Notes: a model not told the origin generated them from the sequence alone. A stretch of 64,000 bases of DNA from Scandinavium sp036409475 (GCF_036409475.1 NZ_JAYRCK010000006.1:1-64000), one strand, 5' to 3'. Shown: positions 1 through 7,938, counted from the first letter of the stretch. Translations and numbers: made by a program.

Positions 1-1
1 G

Positions 2-265
2 ACAAAGGCGATAGCTACAAGGGCTACTTTGGCGGTATTGGTCTGGGGGTATTCGTTCGATAAGCACAATTCGGTGAGCGGGTTTACCTACCTTCAGGAC
101 AACAACACTTATCTGGATGAGGCTGAGAAGCGTTTCCTGTTCTCTTACAAATATCAGTTCTGGTCCTTCCTGAAAGACTCACTCAGCTCACCGCTCTGGT
201 GGGCTGAGTGTTCTCTCTTCACTAAAAACCCTATAGTTTCAATAGGGTACTACTTCGTTTTTTGA
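2..265 (+). CDS. Unrecognised gene fragment (3' end), possibly frameshifted
   Basis: An open frame enters from the left edge and runs to a stop at 263-265. Its translation contains a plausible aromatic and charged stretch (TYLDEAEKRFLFSYKYQF) in the middle. A second frame, starting at base 1 and ending with a stop at 61-63, also looks protein-like over its 20 codons (GYFGGIGLGVFV). The two could be halves of one coding sequence split by a +1 shift near base 60. The frame reads straight through a terminator-like hairpin at 180-210, so the last ~25 codons are unlikely to belong to a functional protein. I do not recognise the family. It lies upstream of ypdK, where E. coli has lpxP, but it does not resemble the LpxP C-terminus. 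Confidence 0.25.
   Translation, partial: TKAIATRATLAVLVWGYSFDKHNSVSGFTYLQDNNTYLDEAEKRFLFSYKYQFWSFLKDSLSSPLWWAECSLFTKNPIVSIGYYFVF
180..219 (+). terminator. Probable intrinsic terminator of the upstream gene
   Basis: A 13-bp stem with one mismatch (CACTCAGCTCACC / GGTGGGCTGAGTG) and a 5-nt loop is followed by a T-rich tail. It probably ends the transcript of the gene entering from the left edge. Confidence 0.6.
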
Positions 266-370
266 TGCTTCTCTGTGCGTCGCCAGGAACAGATTTATAC
301 CCCTTCGAAATTATTGTGTCGCCGTTTCACGACAGTTGTAAGTAACTAAAAATTAATAAAAAAATCTTAC

Positions 371-399
371 TTGTCACCCCCATTTTTTAAGCGTACATT
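371..399 (+). promoter_or_regulatory. Candidate sigma-70 promoter for ypdK
   Basis: A TTGTCA box at 371-376 and a TACATT box at 394-399 are separated by 17 bp. A start near 406 would give ypdK a leader of about 150 nt. The stretch 264-557 contains no other gene that I can support. This is inferred from box similarity only. Confidence 0.45.
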
Positions 400-557
400 A
401 GCGCCGTCTGGAGCGCTTGAAGCACAGAATTTTGAGGTGATGCCGAAGAGTAAAAAGGGATAAATCCCCGTGTTTATTCGAGGCGGTGTCAGCTCTCTAT
501 ACTCAGTCAGGATATTTTTTCATTTGGGCGTGGCAAGACTACGCGGAGTGATGAGAC

Positions 558-629
558 GTGAAATACTTTTTGATGGGCATCTCTTTCATGGTCATCGTAT
601 GGGCCGGTACTTTCGCCCTGATGATTTAG
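558..629 (+). CDS. ypdK: Small membrane protein YpdK (23 aa)
   Basis: This 23-codon gene starts with GTG at 558, preceded by a GGAG at 545-548, and ends with TAG at 627-629. The peptide begins with KYFLMGISFMVIVWAGTF and differs from E. coli YpdK, as I recall it, at only one or two residues. It is a single hydrophobic segment expected to span the inner membrane, and its function is unknown. It sits just upstream of alaC in the opposite orientation, as in E. coli. Conservation of so short a peptide while the flanking DNA diverges supports real translation. A bidirectional terminator follows about 20 nt downstream. Confidence 0.85.
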   Translation: MKYFLMGISFMVIVWAGTFALMI

Positions 630-648
630 AGCTAGCTTGCGTATGACG

Positions 649-681
649 AAAAACAGGAGCCGATTGGCTCCTGTTTCAGAC
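649..681 (+). terminator. Intrinsic terminator, first copy of a duplicated pair
   Basis: A perfect hairpin (stem AACAGGAGCC / GGCTCCTGTT, loop GATT) follows ypdK. A 26-bp segment of it (651-676) recurs exactly at 817-842. The A-run on its left side and the T-run after the second copy suggest one ancestral bidirectional terminator shared by ypdK and alaC, now split by the repeat element at 678-815. Confidence 0.75.
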
Positions 682-815
682 TGCTGACAAAGAAGGAAAA
701 AGCGTGGTTTTTCCTTCTTTGTGGTTATCAGCCGAAAATCAATAAATTGATTTTCCTTGTTTTTTATTCGGTACCCTATGACAGATCTCATTCGTTAGAG
801 GTTTGTCATCACTCT
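678..815. repeat. 138-bp three-hairpin repeat with inverted ends, copy A
   Basis: This non-coding block shares nearly its whole length with 14831-14969. Its ends form 14-bp imperfect inverted repeats (AGACTGCTGACAAA; the right end reads AGAGTGATGACAAA on the other strand). Inside are three stem-loops. The first has a perfect 15-bp stem at about 688-723 (ACAAAGAAGGAAAAA and its complement). The second is a perfect palindrome at about 734-755 (GAAAATCAAT / ATTGATTTTC). The third is an ATGACA...TGTCAT stem at about 778-809. No open frame is convincing. It is bracketed by identical copies of the ypdK/alaC terminator, so it looks like an insertion that duplicated its target. It does not match the ERIC, REP or boxC consensus sequences I know. 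Confidence 0.85.
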
Positions 816-816
816 C

Positions 817-850
817 AAACAGGAGCCGATTGGCTCCTGTTTGCGTTTTT
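817..850. terminator. Intrinsic terminator, second copy of the duplicated pair
   Basis: The same hairpin as at 651-676, base for base over 26 bp, followed by a T-rich tail. It lies 14 bp past the alaC stop codon, so on the minus strand it is the first hairpin met by the alaC transcript. Confidence 0.8.
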
Positions 851-863
851 GTTGTAGCAAAAA

Positions 864-2102
864 TTACTCGGCGTCTTCCGTGCTCGGCTTTGCCGCCGCC
901 GGTAGCAGGCCATCTGCACGGAACATCGCTTTGATACCTCGCACGGCCTGGCGAATACGATCCCGGTTTTCAATCAGGGCAAAACGCACGTGAGTATCGC
1001 CGTAATCGCCAAAACCTATGCCCGGCGATACGCAAACTTTCGCGTCCTGCAGCAATTTCTTCGCGAATTCCAGCGAGCCCATCGCCGCATACTGCTCAGG
1101 AATTTTCGCCCAGACATACATGGATGCTTTTGGTATTTCCACCATCCAGCCCGCTTCATGCAGCCCTTTTACCAGCACATCACGGCGGCGCTTATACTGC
1201 TCTGCAATATCCCGCACACACTGCTGATCGCCTTCCAGGGCAGCAATCGCCGCGACCTGCAACGGAGTGAACGTCCCGTAATCGTGATAACTTTTGATGC
1301 GTGCCAGCGCGTTGACCAACTGCGGATTACCCACCATAAAGCCGATGCGCCAGCCCGCCATGTTGTAGCTCTTCGACAGGGTGAAAAACTCTACCGCCAC
1401 GTCTTTAGCGCCGGGCACCTGCATGATCGAAGGGGCTTTCCAGCCGTCATACACGATATCGGCATACGCTAAATCATGTACTACCAGCACGCCATAACGC
1501 TTCGCCAGAGCAACAACTTTCTCGAAGAAATCGAGTTCAACGCACTGCGCTGTTGGGTTAGACGGGAAACCGAGGATCATCATTTTCGGTTTGGGGTAAC
1601 TTTCGCGAATCGCGCGTTCCAGTTCATTGAAGAAATCGACGCCCTCAACCAGCGGAACCGAACGAACCTGCGCCCCGGCGATCACCGCGCCATAGATATG
1701 AATGGGATAACTTGGGTTCGGCACCAGCACGGTATCGCCATGTTCGAGAGTCGCCAGCATCAGATGCGCCAGCCCCTCTTTCGATCCGATCGACACGATC
1801 GCTTCTGTTTCCGGGTCGATCTCCACATCGTACCGATCCTGATACCAGCGAGAGATGGCACGACGTAAACGAGGAATGCCGCGAGACGTTGAATAGCCGT
1901 GTGTATCTGGCCGCTGAGCCACTGTGCAAAGTTTTTCCACAATGTGCGGTGGGGTCGCGCCATCCGGGTTACCCATGCTGAAGTCGATAATGTCTTCGCC
2001 GCGCCGACGCGCAGCCATCTTCAGTTCAGCCGTGATATTGAATACATAAGGGGGAAGTCTGTCGATACGGGTAAAACGGCGTTCAGGTTTGAACTCAGCC
2101 AT
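864..2102 (-). CDS. alaC: Glutamate-pyruvate aminotransferase AlaC
   Basis: A 412-residue class I/II PLP aminotransferase matching E. coli AlaC (YfdZ) in length and neighbourhood. AlaC makes L-alanine from pyruvate with glutamate as amino donor, in the cytoplasm. The PLP-binding lysine is in TLSKSYNMAGWRIGF (Lys244), with the cofactor-contacting Asp210 and Tyr213 in VVHDLAYADI upstream. The start at 2102 is supported by the typical N-terminus MAEFKPERRF. The gene is monocistronic: it ends at the duplicated terminator, and its upstream side faces the ypdB scar. Regulation is not visible from the sequence. Confidence 0.95.
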   Translation of the reverse strand: MAEFKPERRFTRIDRLPPYVFNITAELKMAARRRGEDIIDFSMGNPDGATPPHIVEKLCTVAQRPDTHGYSTSRGIPRLRRAISRWYQDRYDVEIDPETEAIVSIGSKEGLAHLMLATLEHGDTVLVPNPSYPIHIYGAVIAGAQVRSVPLVEGVDFFNELERAIRESYPKPKMMILGFPSNPTAQCVELDFFEKVVALAKRYGVLVVHDLAYADIVYDGWKAPSIMQVPGAKDVAVEFFTLSKSYNMAGWRIGFMVGNPQLVNALARIKSYHDYGTFTPLQVAAIAALEGDQQCVRDIAEQYKRRRDVLVKGLHEAGWMVEIPKASMYVWAKIPEQYAAMGSLEFAKKLLQDAKVCVSPGIGFGDYGDTHVRFALIENRDRIRQAVRGIKAMFRADGLLPAAAKPSTEDAE

Positions 2103-2424
2103 AGGATCCTCGGATTACGTTAGCGCCCGGACCGTCCGAGCGACGCTGCCACTTGTGTGGCATGAATACTAAATAACCCGAAAGTTTTCCTGCTGTCGAG
2201 AGGCGAAATTAAAAATAGTTGGCGGGGTAAAAGAGGAAATGATGACCCAAAAGGAAAGAACAGAGTTTCCCTGATTCGATTATTCCGCGCAGATAAAAAA
2301 ACAAGTTGATATCATTTAATTTACCAACATTTTCATCTGAAATGCTTAATCTGCTTAGGATTCAGGAAAAGGATATCAATCCCCTTTTAAAATCGTGGTT
2401 TTCCCTGTTATGCCGTTGACGGGA

Positions 2425-2536
2425 TAGCTCCCTGCTTCACCACCAGCGTTATCGTCGGGCTGATGCCTGGCTGGATTTTCAGGTGCCGGTCAGCCGCAGC
2501 AAGGTGAAGGAATGTCGCCAGTGGATGCACTTGTAA
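2425..2536 (+). pseudogene. ypdB: Remnant of response-regulator gene ypdB (3' end only)
   Basis: The last codons in one frame read DFQVPVSRSKVKECRQWMHL and stop at 2534-2536, almost identical to the C-terminus of the LytTR response regulator YpdB. Just upstream, a different frame reads CFTTSVIVGL, which aligns codon by codon with the preceding YpdB segment (WFNNTYILRL). At least one frameshift therefore separates them. Everything further upstream, including all of ypdA and the rest of ypdB, is missing. In E. coli ypdABC lie between alaC and glk on this strand. The rest of 2103-2424 shows no gene; it contains the alaC upstream region. Confidence 0.85.
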
Positions 2537-2562
2537 AAAAAGCGCCTTACGGCGCCTTTTTC
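2536..2562. terminator. Intrinsic terminator for glk
   Basis: A GC-rich hairpin (GGCGCC type, loop TTAC) carries an A-run on the left and a T-run on the right, so it can work both ways. It is 24 bp from the glk stop codon and was probably shared with the lost ypdABC genes. Confidence 0.75.
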
Positions 2563-2585
2563 AGTTACAGACCGACAAGCGAAGC

Positions 2586-3551
2586 TTACAAAGTCTGCCC
2601 TAACGTTTGGCGCAGATGCGCCCCGGAACCAAGAAGACCAGGATTGTCGTGCACAATCAGGAACACCGGAATGTCCTGCACATAAGATTTGAAGCGCCCT
2701 TTATCCTCAAAGCCGCCACGGAAACCAGAAGCTTTAAAGAATTCCAGGAAACGTGGCACGATGCCACCGGCGATATACACCCCGCCAAAAGTGCCGAGCG
2801 TCAGCGCCAGGTTGCCGCCAAAACGCCCAAGGATCACACAGAACAGTGACAGCGCGCGGCGGCAGTCGATGCAGGTATCTTCCAGCGCACGTTCGGTGAC
2901 ATCTTTTGGCTGCAGATTCTCCGGCAGACGCCCGTCAGACTTAACAATCGCACGATAGAGATAGACCAGCCCCGGCCCGGAAAGCACACGTTCAGCAGAA
3001 ACGTGCCCCAGCTCGGCTCGCAATTCTTGCAGGATAATCCCTTCTTCTTCACTGTTTGGCGCGTAATCAACATGACCACCCTCACCCGGCAGGCTGACCC
3101 AGCGTTTATCAACGTGGACCAAATGCGCTACGCCAAGCCCTGTGCCCGCGCCGTAAACAGCGATGGGTTTTCCTTCAACCGGCTCTGTCCCCCCGAACTG
3201 GATAAGATGCTCTTTTTTCAGCATCGGGATAGCCATCGACACGGCGGTAAAATCGTTGATGATTTCCAGGTGTGTGAAGCCCAAGTTTTTTCGCATTTCC
3301 TCGATGGAAAATGCCCAGGTATGGTTGGTCATCGCCACCCAGTCGCCGGTAATCGGGCAGGCAATGGCAATACACCCCTGCTTAACGTCAACCTTCTTTT
3401 CGTCGAGATAGACGCGAACAACGGCCTCAAGGCTTGGGTAATCCAGCCCGGAGTAAGTCTTCGCTTCGGAAATTTCACCGGTGACCAGATCGCACAGCGC
3501 CAGTCGTGCATTGGTCCCACCGACATCACCTGTTAATGCAAACTTTGTCAT
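2586..3551 (-). CDS. glk: Glucokinase
   Basis: A 321-residue bacterial glucokinase, the same length as in E. coli. It phosphorylates free intracellular glucose with ATP, complementing the PTS route. The N-terminus carries the ATP-binding motif GDVGGTNARLAL (residues 8-19), and a second phosphate-binding glycine cluster is seen at GAGTGLGVA. The catalytic-loop sequence LEIINDFTAVS contains the expected Asn-Asp pair near residue 100. The gene is monocistronic with its own terminator. A half-match to a Cra operator lies upstream at about 3671-3686, which fits known Cra control of E. coli glk. Confidence 0.95.
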   Translation of the reverse strand: MTKFALTGDVGGTNARLALCDLVTGEISEAKTYSGLDYPSLEAVVRVYLDEKKVDVKQGCIAIACPITGDWVAMTNHTWAFSIEEMRKNLGFTHLEIINDFTAVSMAIPMLKKEHLIQFGGTEPVEGKPIAVYGAGTGLGVAHLVHVDKRWVSLPGEGGHVDYAPNSEEEGIILQELRAELGHVSAERVLSGPGLVYLYRAIVKSDGRLPENLQPKDVTERALEDTCIDCRRALSLFCVILGRFGGNLALTLGTFGGVYIAGGIVPRFLEFFKASGFRGGFEDKGRFKSYVQDIPVFLIVHDNPGLLGSGAHLRQTLGQTL

Positions 3552-3670
3552 TCTGTAACGGCTCCACTAAAGTCAGAATAAATCTTTGGCACACTGTAAA
3601 TTCATGAAGGCCTAACAACAATGACCAACACCGCGACGCCCGTGAATTGTCGATCCCGGTCACATAATAA

Positions 3671-3686
3671 CTTTACCGTTTCAGCA
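3671..3686 (-). promoter_or_regulatory. Possible Cra (FruR) site upstream of glk
   Basis: On the minus strand the segment reads GCTGAAACGGTAAAG, matching the left half of the Cra consensus (GCTGAA, CG centre) and diverging on the right. Placement is 120 bp upstream of glk. Confidence 0.35.
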
Positions 3687-3755
3687 TCAATTGCAATGAA
3701 GGCTTTGTGGTTAATAGGCAAAGTATTGCGTGCTAAGCGTTAAAAGGAAATCACT

Positions 3756-4988
3756 ATGCTCCACCCGCGAGCCAGAACCATGCTGATGTTATCGGTTCCC
3801 GCCCTGATTATTGGTATCGCCTCCAGTCTGATTCTGGTCGTGGTGATGAAATTTGCCGACCTGCTGCAGCAGATCTTATGGACCACGCTGCCCACTCAGT
3901 TTGGCATTAGTCTGGATTCCAGCGGCTGGATTCTGTTTATGCTGACCGCAACCGGCATCGCGGTCGGTTTGGTGATTCGCTACAGTCCTGGTCACGCGGG
4001 CCCGGACCCGTCGGCCGAACCGCTGATTGGCGCGCCGATCCCACCTTCTGCGCTGCCGGGTCTGATTCTGGCACTGATTCTGGGCCTGGCGGGCGGTGTG
4101 AGTCTCGGCCCTGAGCATCCCATCATGTCGGTGAATATTGCGCTCGCCGTGGCGTTGGGTTCCCGCATTTTGCCGCGGGTGAATAAGCTTGACTGGACGA
4201 TTCTTGCCGCCTCGGGGACGATTGGCGCTCTGTTTGGCACGCCTGTTGCCGCGGCGCTGATTTTCTCAGGCAGGCTCAACAGCAGTGATGATACGCCGCT
4301 GTGGGACCGGCTGTTTGCACCGCTGCTCGCCGCCGCCTCAGGTGCACTGACCACCAGCCTGTTTTTTCATCCTCAGTTCTCGCTGCCGATTGCTCACTAT
4401 CACCAGATGCAGCTGGTCGATATTTTCAGCGGCGCGGTGGTCGCAGCCATTGCGATTGCCGTCGGGATGGTGGCTGTCTGGTGCCTGCCACGCCTGCACG
4501 CGCTATTGCACAAGCTGCAACATCCGGTGCTGATTTTAGGTATGGGCGGTTTTCTGCTTGGCATCATCGGGGTGATTGGCGGCCACATTACGCTCTTTAA
4601 AGGGCTGACCGAAATGCAGCAAATCACTTTTAGTCAGACGCTCACCGCCTCCGATTTTCTGTTTATCGCGCTGATGAAACTGGCCGCATTGGTGGTCGCC
4701 ACTTCAGCCGGTTTTCGTGGTGGCCGCATTTTCCCGGCGGTGTTTGTCGCCGTCGCACTTGGGCTGATGCTTCATGCTCATGTCGATGCCGTCCCGCTGG
4801 CGATTACCGTATCCTGCGCCATCCTTGGCCTGGTGTTGGTGGTGACTCGTGATGGCTGGCTGAGCCTGTTTATGGCCGCCGTCGTCGTGCCAGACACCAC
4901 GCTGCTCCCGTTGTTGTGCATCGTGATGCTGCCCGCCTGGCTGCTGCTGGCGGGCAGACCGGTGATGATGGCGAAGCCGCCTCATTGA
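3756..4988 (+). CDS. yfeO: ClC-family ion channel/transporter YfeO
   Basis: A 410-residue polytopic inner-membrane protein of the voltage-gated chloride channel (ClC) superfamily, the same size as E. coli YfeO. About ten or more hydrophobic segments are visible. The ClC selectivity motif appears as LGPEHP (residues 117-122), with Glu120 where ClC antiporters carry the gating glutamate, and FRGGRIFP near residue 330 resembles the second signature. The transported ion is not established. RBS AAGGAAA is 7 nt upstream of the ATG. The 3' end overlaps the end of the convergent ipdC gene by 7 bp. Confidence 0.9.
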   Translation: MLHPRARTMLMLSVPALIIGIASSLILVVVMKFADLLQQILWTTLPTQFGISLDSSGWILFMLTATGIAVGLVIRYSPGHAGPDPSAEPLIGAPIPPSALPGLILALILGLAGGVSLGPEHPIMSVNIALAVALGSRILPRVNKLDWTILAASGTIGALFGTPVAAALIFSGRLNSSDDTPLWDRLFAPLLAAASGALTTSLFFHPQFSLPIAHYHQMQLVDIFSGAVVAAIAIAVGMVAVWCLPRLHALLHKLQHPVLILGMGGFLLGIIGVIGGHITLFKGLTEMQQITFSQTLTASDFLFIALMKLAALVVATSAGFRGGRIFPAVFVAVALGLMLHAHVDAVPLAITVSCAILGLVLVVTRDGWLSLFMAAVVVPDTTLLPLLCIVMLPAWLLLAGRPVMMAKPPH

Positions 4989-6643
4989 GTGTTGTTGCGG
5001 GCCTCCAGCGCCTGAGTGACCGCTCTGAGAAGCTCAGGGATTTCCTGTTTCGGCAGCACGACCTCGACAAAGGCTAAGTGCTGGCGCTGAGAGGCCAGCT
5101 CCAGCACTTCTCGAAGCTGCACCGTTTGCGTTACCCGCCAGCTTTGCGCCTGACATTCAAGACTTAGCGCCTGTGGAAGCTGCGCCCAGTTCCACAGCGC
5201 GATATCGTTGTAGCGCTGCTCCGGCCCATGTATCGCTCTTTCAACCGTATACCCTTCGTTGTTGAGCAACAAAATGAGCGGCCGCTGCCCATCCCGAAGC
5301 ATCGACCCAAGCTCTTGCGCAGTTAGCTGCGCCGCACCGTCACCAATCATCAGTACCACTCGCCTGTCAGGCGCTGCGGTTTGTGCGCCAAAGGCCGCCG
5401 GGAAGGTATAGCCAATCGATCCCCATAACGGCTGTACGAGGAGTGAGGCATCAGACGGAAGCACCAGCGAAGCCGCTCCAAACGCCGCTGTACCCTGATC
5501 GGCAAGCACAATATCACCAGGCTGTAGCGCCTCCTGGAACGTCTGCCAGAAACTGCTTTGTGTCAGCGTACCGTTGGTTTTCACAGGCGTGACACGCGCA
5601 CGGGATTCAGGCATCAACCAGTTGCCACTGAACGCTTCGCCCAGGCTTTTTAACACCTCAACCGCCTGCTGCATGGGTAACCCGCTAAACCAGCGGGTGC
5701 CAACACGTGCGGAAAAAGGTTGAAGTTCGATTGTTTTTTCCACCGCCAGGTGATGTGTGAAGCCTGCGGTGATGGTGTCAGTGAAACGCGTGCCGATGCA
5801 TAACGTGACGTCGGCGTCTTCAATCGCGGCACGAGCGCTTTCATCACTGGCGGCCCCGCTGTAAGTGCCCACAAACCCCTGTTGATGTTCATCCAGCAGT
5901 CCTTTGCCCATCAGCAGCGTGGCGAAAGCGATGGGCTGAGAGGCGACCCACTCTCTGAGGTCAGACTGCAAACCATAACGTTGAGCCAGAAAATCAGCCA
6001 GCATCGCTACTCGCTTAGCGGGTTGCAATAATGCTCTGGCTGCCTCGGAAAACGCCTGCAGCACTCCCTCATCAACTGGCGCAGGCAAAAGTGTGAGAGC
6101 GTTTACAGGCTTGCTGGCCGGGCATTTCGCCACATCGGCAGGCAGCATCAGGTAGGCCGGACGGTGCCCGGTTAACATTTCCCGCAGCACCCGGTCAATT
6201 TCCTGACAGGCATTGCTGGCGGTGAGCTTGGCCTGGGCAACGCTGATGGGCCGGCTCATCTCATAAAAATGATCGAACTCGCCATCGCCCAATGTGTGGT
6301 GCAGCAATTCCCCACGCTGTTGGCTGCCGGTTCCTGGCGCTCCCACAATATGTAAAACAGGCACATATTCAGCGAAGCTCCCCGCTACGCCGTTAAGCGC
6401 GCTGAGTTCACCGACGCCGTAGGTCGTTAGCAGTACGCCTGCCCCGTGGACTCTGGCATAACCGTCGGCGGCATAGGCGGCATTCAGTTCATTTGCGCAC
6501 CCGACCCAACATAACGAGGGGTGACTAATGACATGATCGAGAAACTGTAAGTTGTAATCCCCCGGTACGCCAAACATGTGGTCAATACCGCATCCGGCAA
6601 GACGATCCACCAGATAATCAGCAATAGTGTATTGAGATTGCAT
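4982..6643 (-). CDS. ipdC: Indolepyruvate decarboxylase
   Basis: A 553-residue thiamine-diphosphate decarboxylase that converts indole-3-pyruvate to indole-3-acetaldehyde in tryptophan-derived auxin synthesis; related enzymes also use phenylpyruvate. The start chosen is ATG 6643, 6 nt after AGGAAG; the longer frame would begin with TTG 6 nt earlier. With this start the catalytic glutamate falls at Glu52 (CANELNAAYAADGYA), as in the Enterobacter cloacae enzyme. The ThDP/Mg motif is GDGAAQLTAQELGSM ending in LLNNEGYT. E. coli lacks this gene; here it sits between yfeO and ypeC, divergent from an aldo/keto reductase. Confidence 0.9.
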   Translation of the reverse strand: MQSQYTIADYLVDRLAGCGIDHMFGVPGDYNLQFLDHVISHPSLCWVGCANELNAAYAADGYARVHGAGVLLTTYGVGELSALNGVAGSFAEYVPVLHIVGAPGTGSQQRGELLHHTLGDGEFDHFYEMSRPISVAQAKLTASNACQEIDRVLREMLTGHRPAYLMLPADVAKCPASKPVNALTLLPAPVDEGVLQAFSEAARALLQPAKRVAMLADFLAQRYGLQSDLREWVASQPIAFATLLMGKGLLDEHQQGFVGTYSGAASDESARAAIEDADVTLCIGTRFTDTITAGFTHHLAVEKTIELQPFSARVGTRWFSGLPMQQAVEVLKSLGEAFSGNWLMPESRARVTPVKTNGTLTQSSFWQTFQEALQPGDIVLADQGTAAFGAASLVLPSDASLLVQPLWGSIGYTFPAAFGAQTAAPDRRVVLMIGDGAAQLTAQELGSMLRDGQRPLILLLNNEGYTVERAIHGPEQRYNDIALWNWAQLPQALSLECQAQSWRVTQTVQLREVLELASQRQHLAFVEVVLPKQEIPELLRAVTQALEARNNTQ

Positions 6644-6777
6644 AGCCAACTTCCTTTCGCCGCATAGATATTCTGAGTATTAGAGATGCGCGCTGGCTGT
6701 CCAGAAGCATAAGAATTTCATAGTGGAAAGCAGAATTTACAGCGTTGGGGAGTATACGTCGGCGAGTGCATAGATTA

Positions 6778-6793
6778 GTGTAAACGTATACAC
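6778..6793. promoter_or_regulatory. LacI/GalR-type operator between ipdC and the aldo/keto reductase
   Basis: GTGTAAACGTATACAC is a 16-bp palindrome with one mismatched pair and a central CG, close to the GalR/GalS operator form (GTGTAANCGNTTACAC). A second GTATACGT half-site at 6752-6759 is inverted relative to the ACGTATAC at 6784-6791. It lies 24 bp before the reductase ATG and 135 bp before ipdC. The cognate repressor is not in the window. Confidence 0.5.
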
Positions 6794-6816
6794 ACTCACC
6801 CCTGTTGGAGGTTTTA

Positions 6817-7815
6817 ATGGTTTATCAGGCAAACCCAGAGCGTTATAAAACAATGGAATACCGACGCTGTGGCCAGAGTGGACTGAAGCTCCCGGCCATT
6901 TCATTGGGCCTGTGGCATAACTTCGGCGACGCAACATTGGTGGAAACCAGCCGTCAGCTGCTGCACCACGCTTTTGATCTCGGGATGACTCATTTCGACC
7001 TCGCGAATAACTATGGCCCACCGCCAGGTTCGGCTGAGAGCAATTTCGGGCGTATTTTGCGAGAGGACCTTCTGCCGTACCGCGATGAGCTGATCATCTC
7101 CAGCAAAGCAGGCTACACCATGTGGGATGGCCCTTACGGCGATTGGGGTTCGCGCAAATATCTCATTGCGAGTCTCGATCAAAGCCTGAAACGTATGGGG
7201 CTGGAGTATGTCGACATTTTCTATCACCACCGCCCGGACCCGGAAACGCCGCTGATTGAAACGATGCGTGCGCTAGACCACGTGGTACGTCAGGGGAAAG
7301 CACTGTACGTCGGGCTTTCCAATTACCCGGCCGACCGCGCGCGCGAAGCGCTGGCGATTTTGCAGGATCTCGGCACGCCTTGTCTTATCCATCAACCAAA
7401 ATACTCCATGTTTGAACGCTGGGTAGAAGACGGCCTGCTCACCCTACTGCAAGAACAAGGCGTGGGCTCGATTGCCTTTTCACCTCTGGCAGGCGGGCAG
7501 TTGACCGACCGCTATCTCAATGGCATTCCAGCAGATTCTCGTGCCGCCAGCGGCAGTCAGTTCCTGAAGCCAGAGCAACTGACCGACGCGAAAATCGCGA
7601 AAATTCGCCAGTTGAATGACATCGCGTTAAGCCGTGGGCAAAAGCTGTCGCAAATGGCACTGGCCTGGGTTCTGCGTGACGACAAAGTGACGTCGGTGCT
7701 GATCGGTGCCAGCAAAACAGCGCAACTTGATGACGCCGTTGGCATGCTCAAACAACGCCAGTTTACGCCGCAGGAGTGCGCCGCCATTGATGTCATTCTG
7801 AATAGCGCAAATTAG
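6817..7815 (+). CDS. Aldo/keto reductase, Gpr (YghZ)-like
   Basis: A 332-residue TIM-barrel oxidoreductase closely resembling E. coli YghZ (L-glyceraldehyde-3-phosphate reductase) throughout, for example in NPERYKTMEYRRCGQSG and HFDLANNYGPPPGSAE. The catalytic tetrad is visible: Asp in HFDLANN, Tyr in NNYGPP, Lys in IISSKAGYT and His in FYHHRPD. It probably reduces small aldehydes with NADPH in the cytoplasm; whether it acts on L-GAP or indole-acetaldehyde-like products is unknown. ATG 6817 is chosen because GGAGG sits 5 nt upstream; a TTG 12 nt earlier extends the frame but lies before the RBS. It is transcribed divergently from ipdC. Confidence 0.85.
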   Translation: MVYQANPERYKTMEYRRCGQSGLKLPAISLGLWHNFGDATLVETSRQLLHHAFDLGMTHFDLANNYGPPPGSAESNFGRILREDLLPYRDELIISSKAGYTMWDGPYGDWGSRKYLIASLDQSLKRMGLEYVDIFYHHRPDPETPLIETMRALDHVVRQGKALYVGLSNYPADRAREALAILQDLGTPCLIHQPKYSMFERWVEDGLLTLLQEQGVGSIAFSPLAGGQLTDRYLNGIPADSRAASGSQFLKPEQLTDAKIAKIRQLNDIALSRGQKLSQMALAWVLRDDKVTSVLIGASKTAQLDDAVGMLKQRQFTPQECAAIDVILNSAN

Positions 7816-7863
7816 CACCATTTTTAGCAAAAAGTGCTGTGACCAGTTATTTAGGAGTTGCTC

Positions 7864-7897
7864 CAATCTTACAGGGTTGTAACGCCCCGTAAGATTG
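7864..7897. other. Strong hairpin between the reductase and ypeC
   Basis: CAATCTTAC and GTAAGATTG form a perfect 9-bp stem extended by GGG/CCC around a short loop. There is no T-run after it on the plus strand, so it is not a standard terminator. It may end the upstream transcript with help or form part of the ypeC leader. Confidence 0.45.
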
Positions 7898-7938
7898 CGT
7901 TAACAGGCCCACCGAGGCTTCGAACGTAGGAGAGAGAA

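Noticed and set aside
507..791. 94-codon minus-strand frame over ypdK and repeat copy A
   Set aside because: It crosses two terminator hairpins and the repeat element; ypdK on the other strand explains the conserved part.
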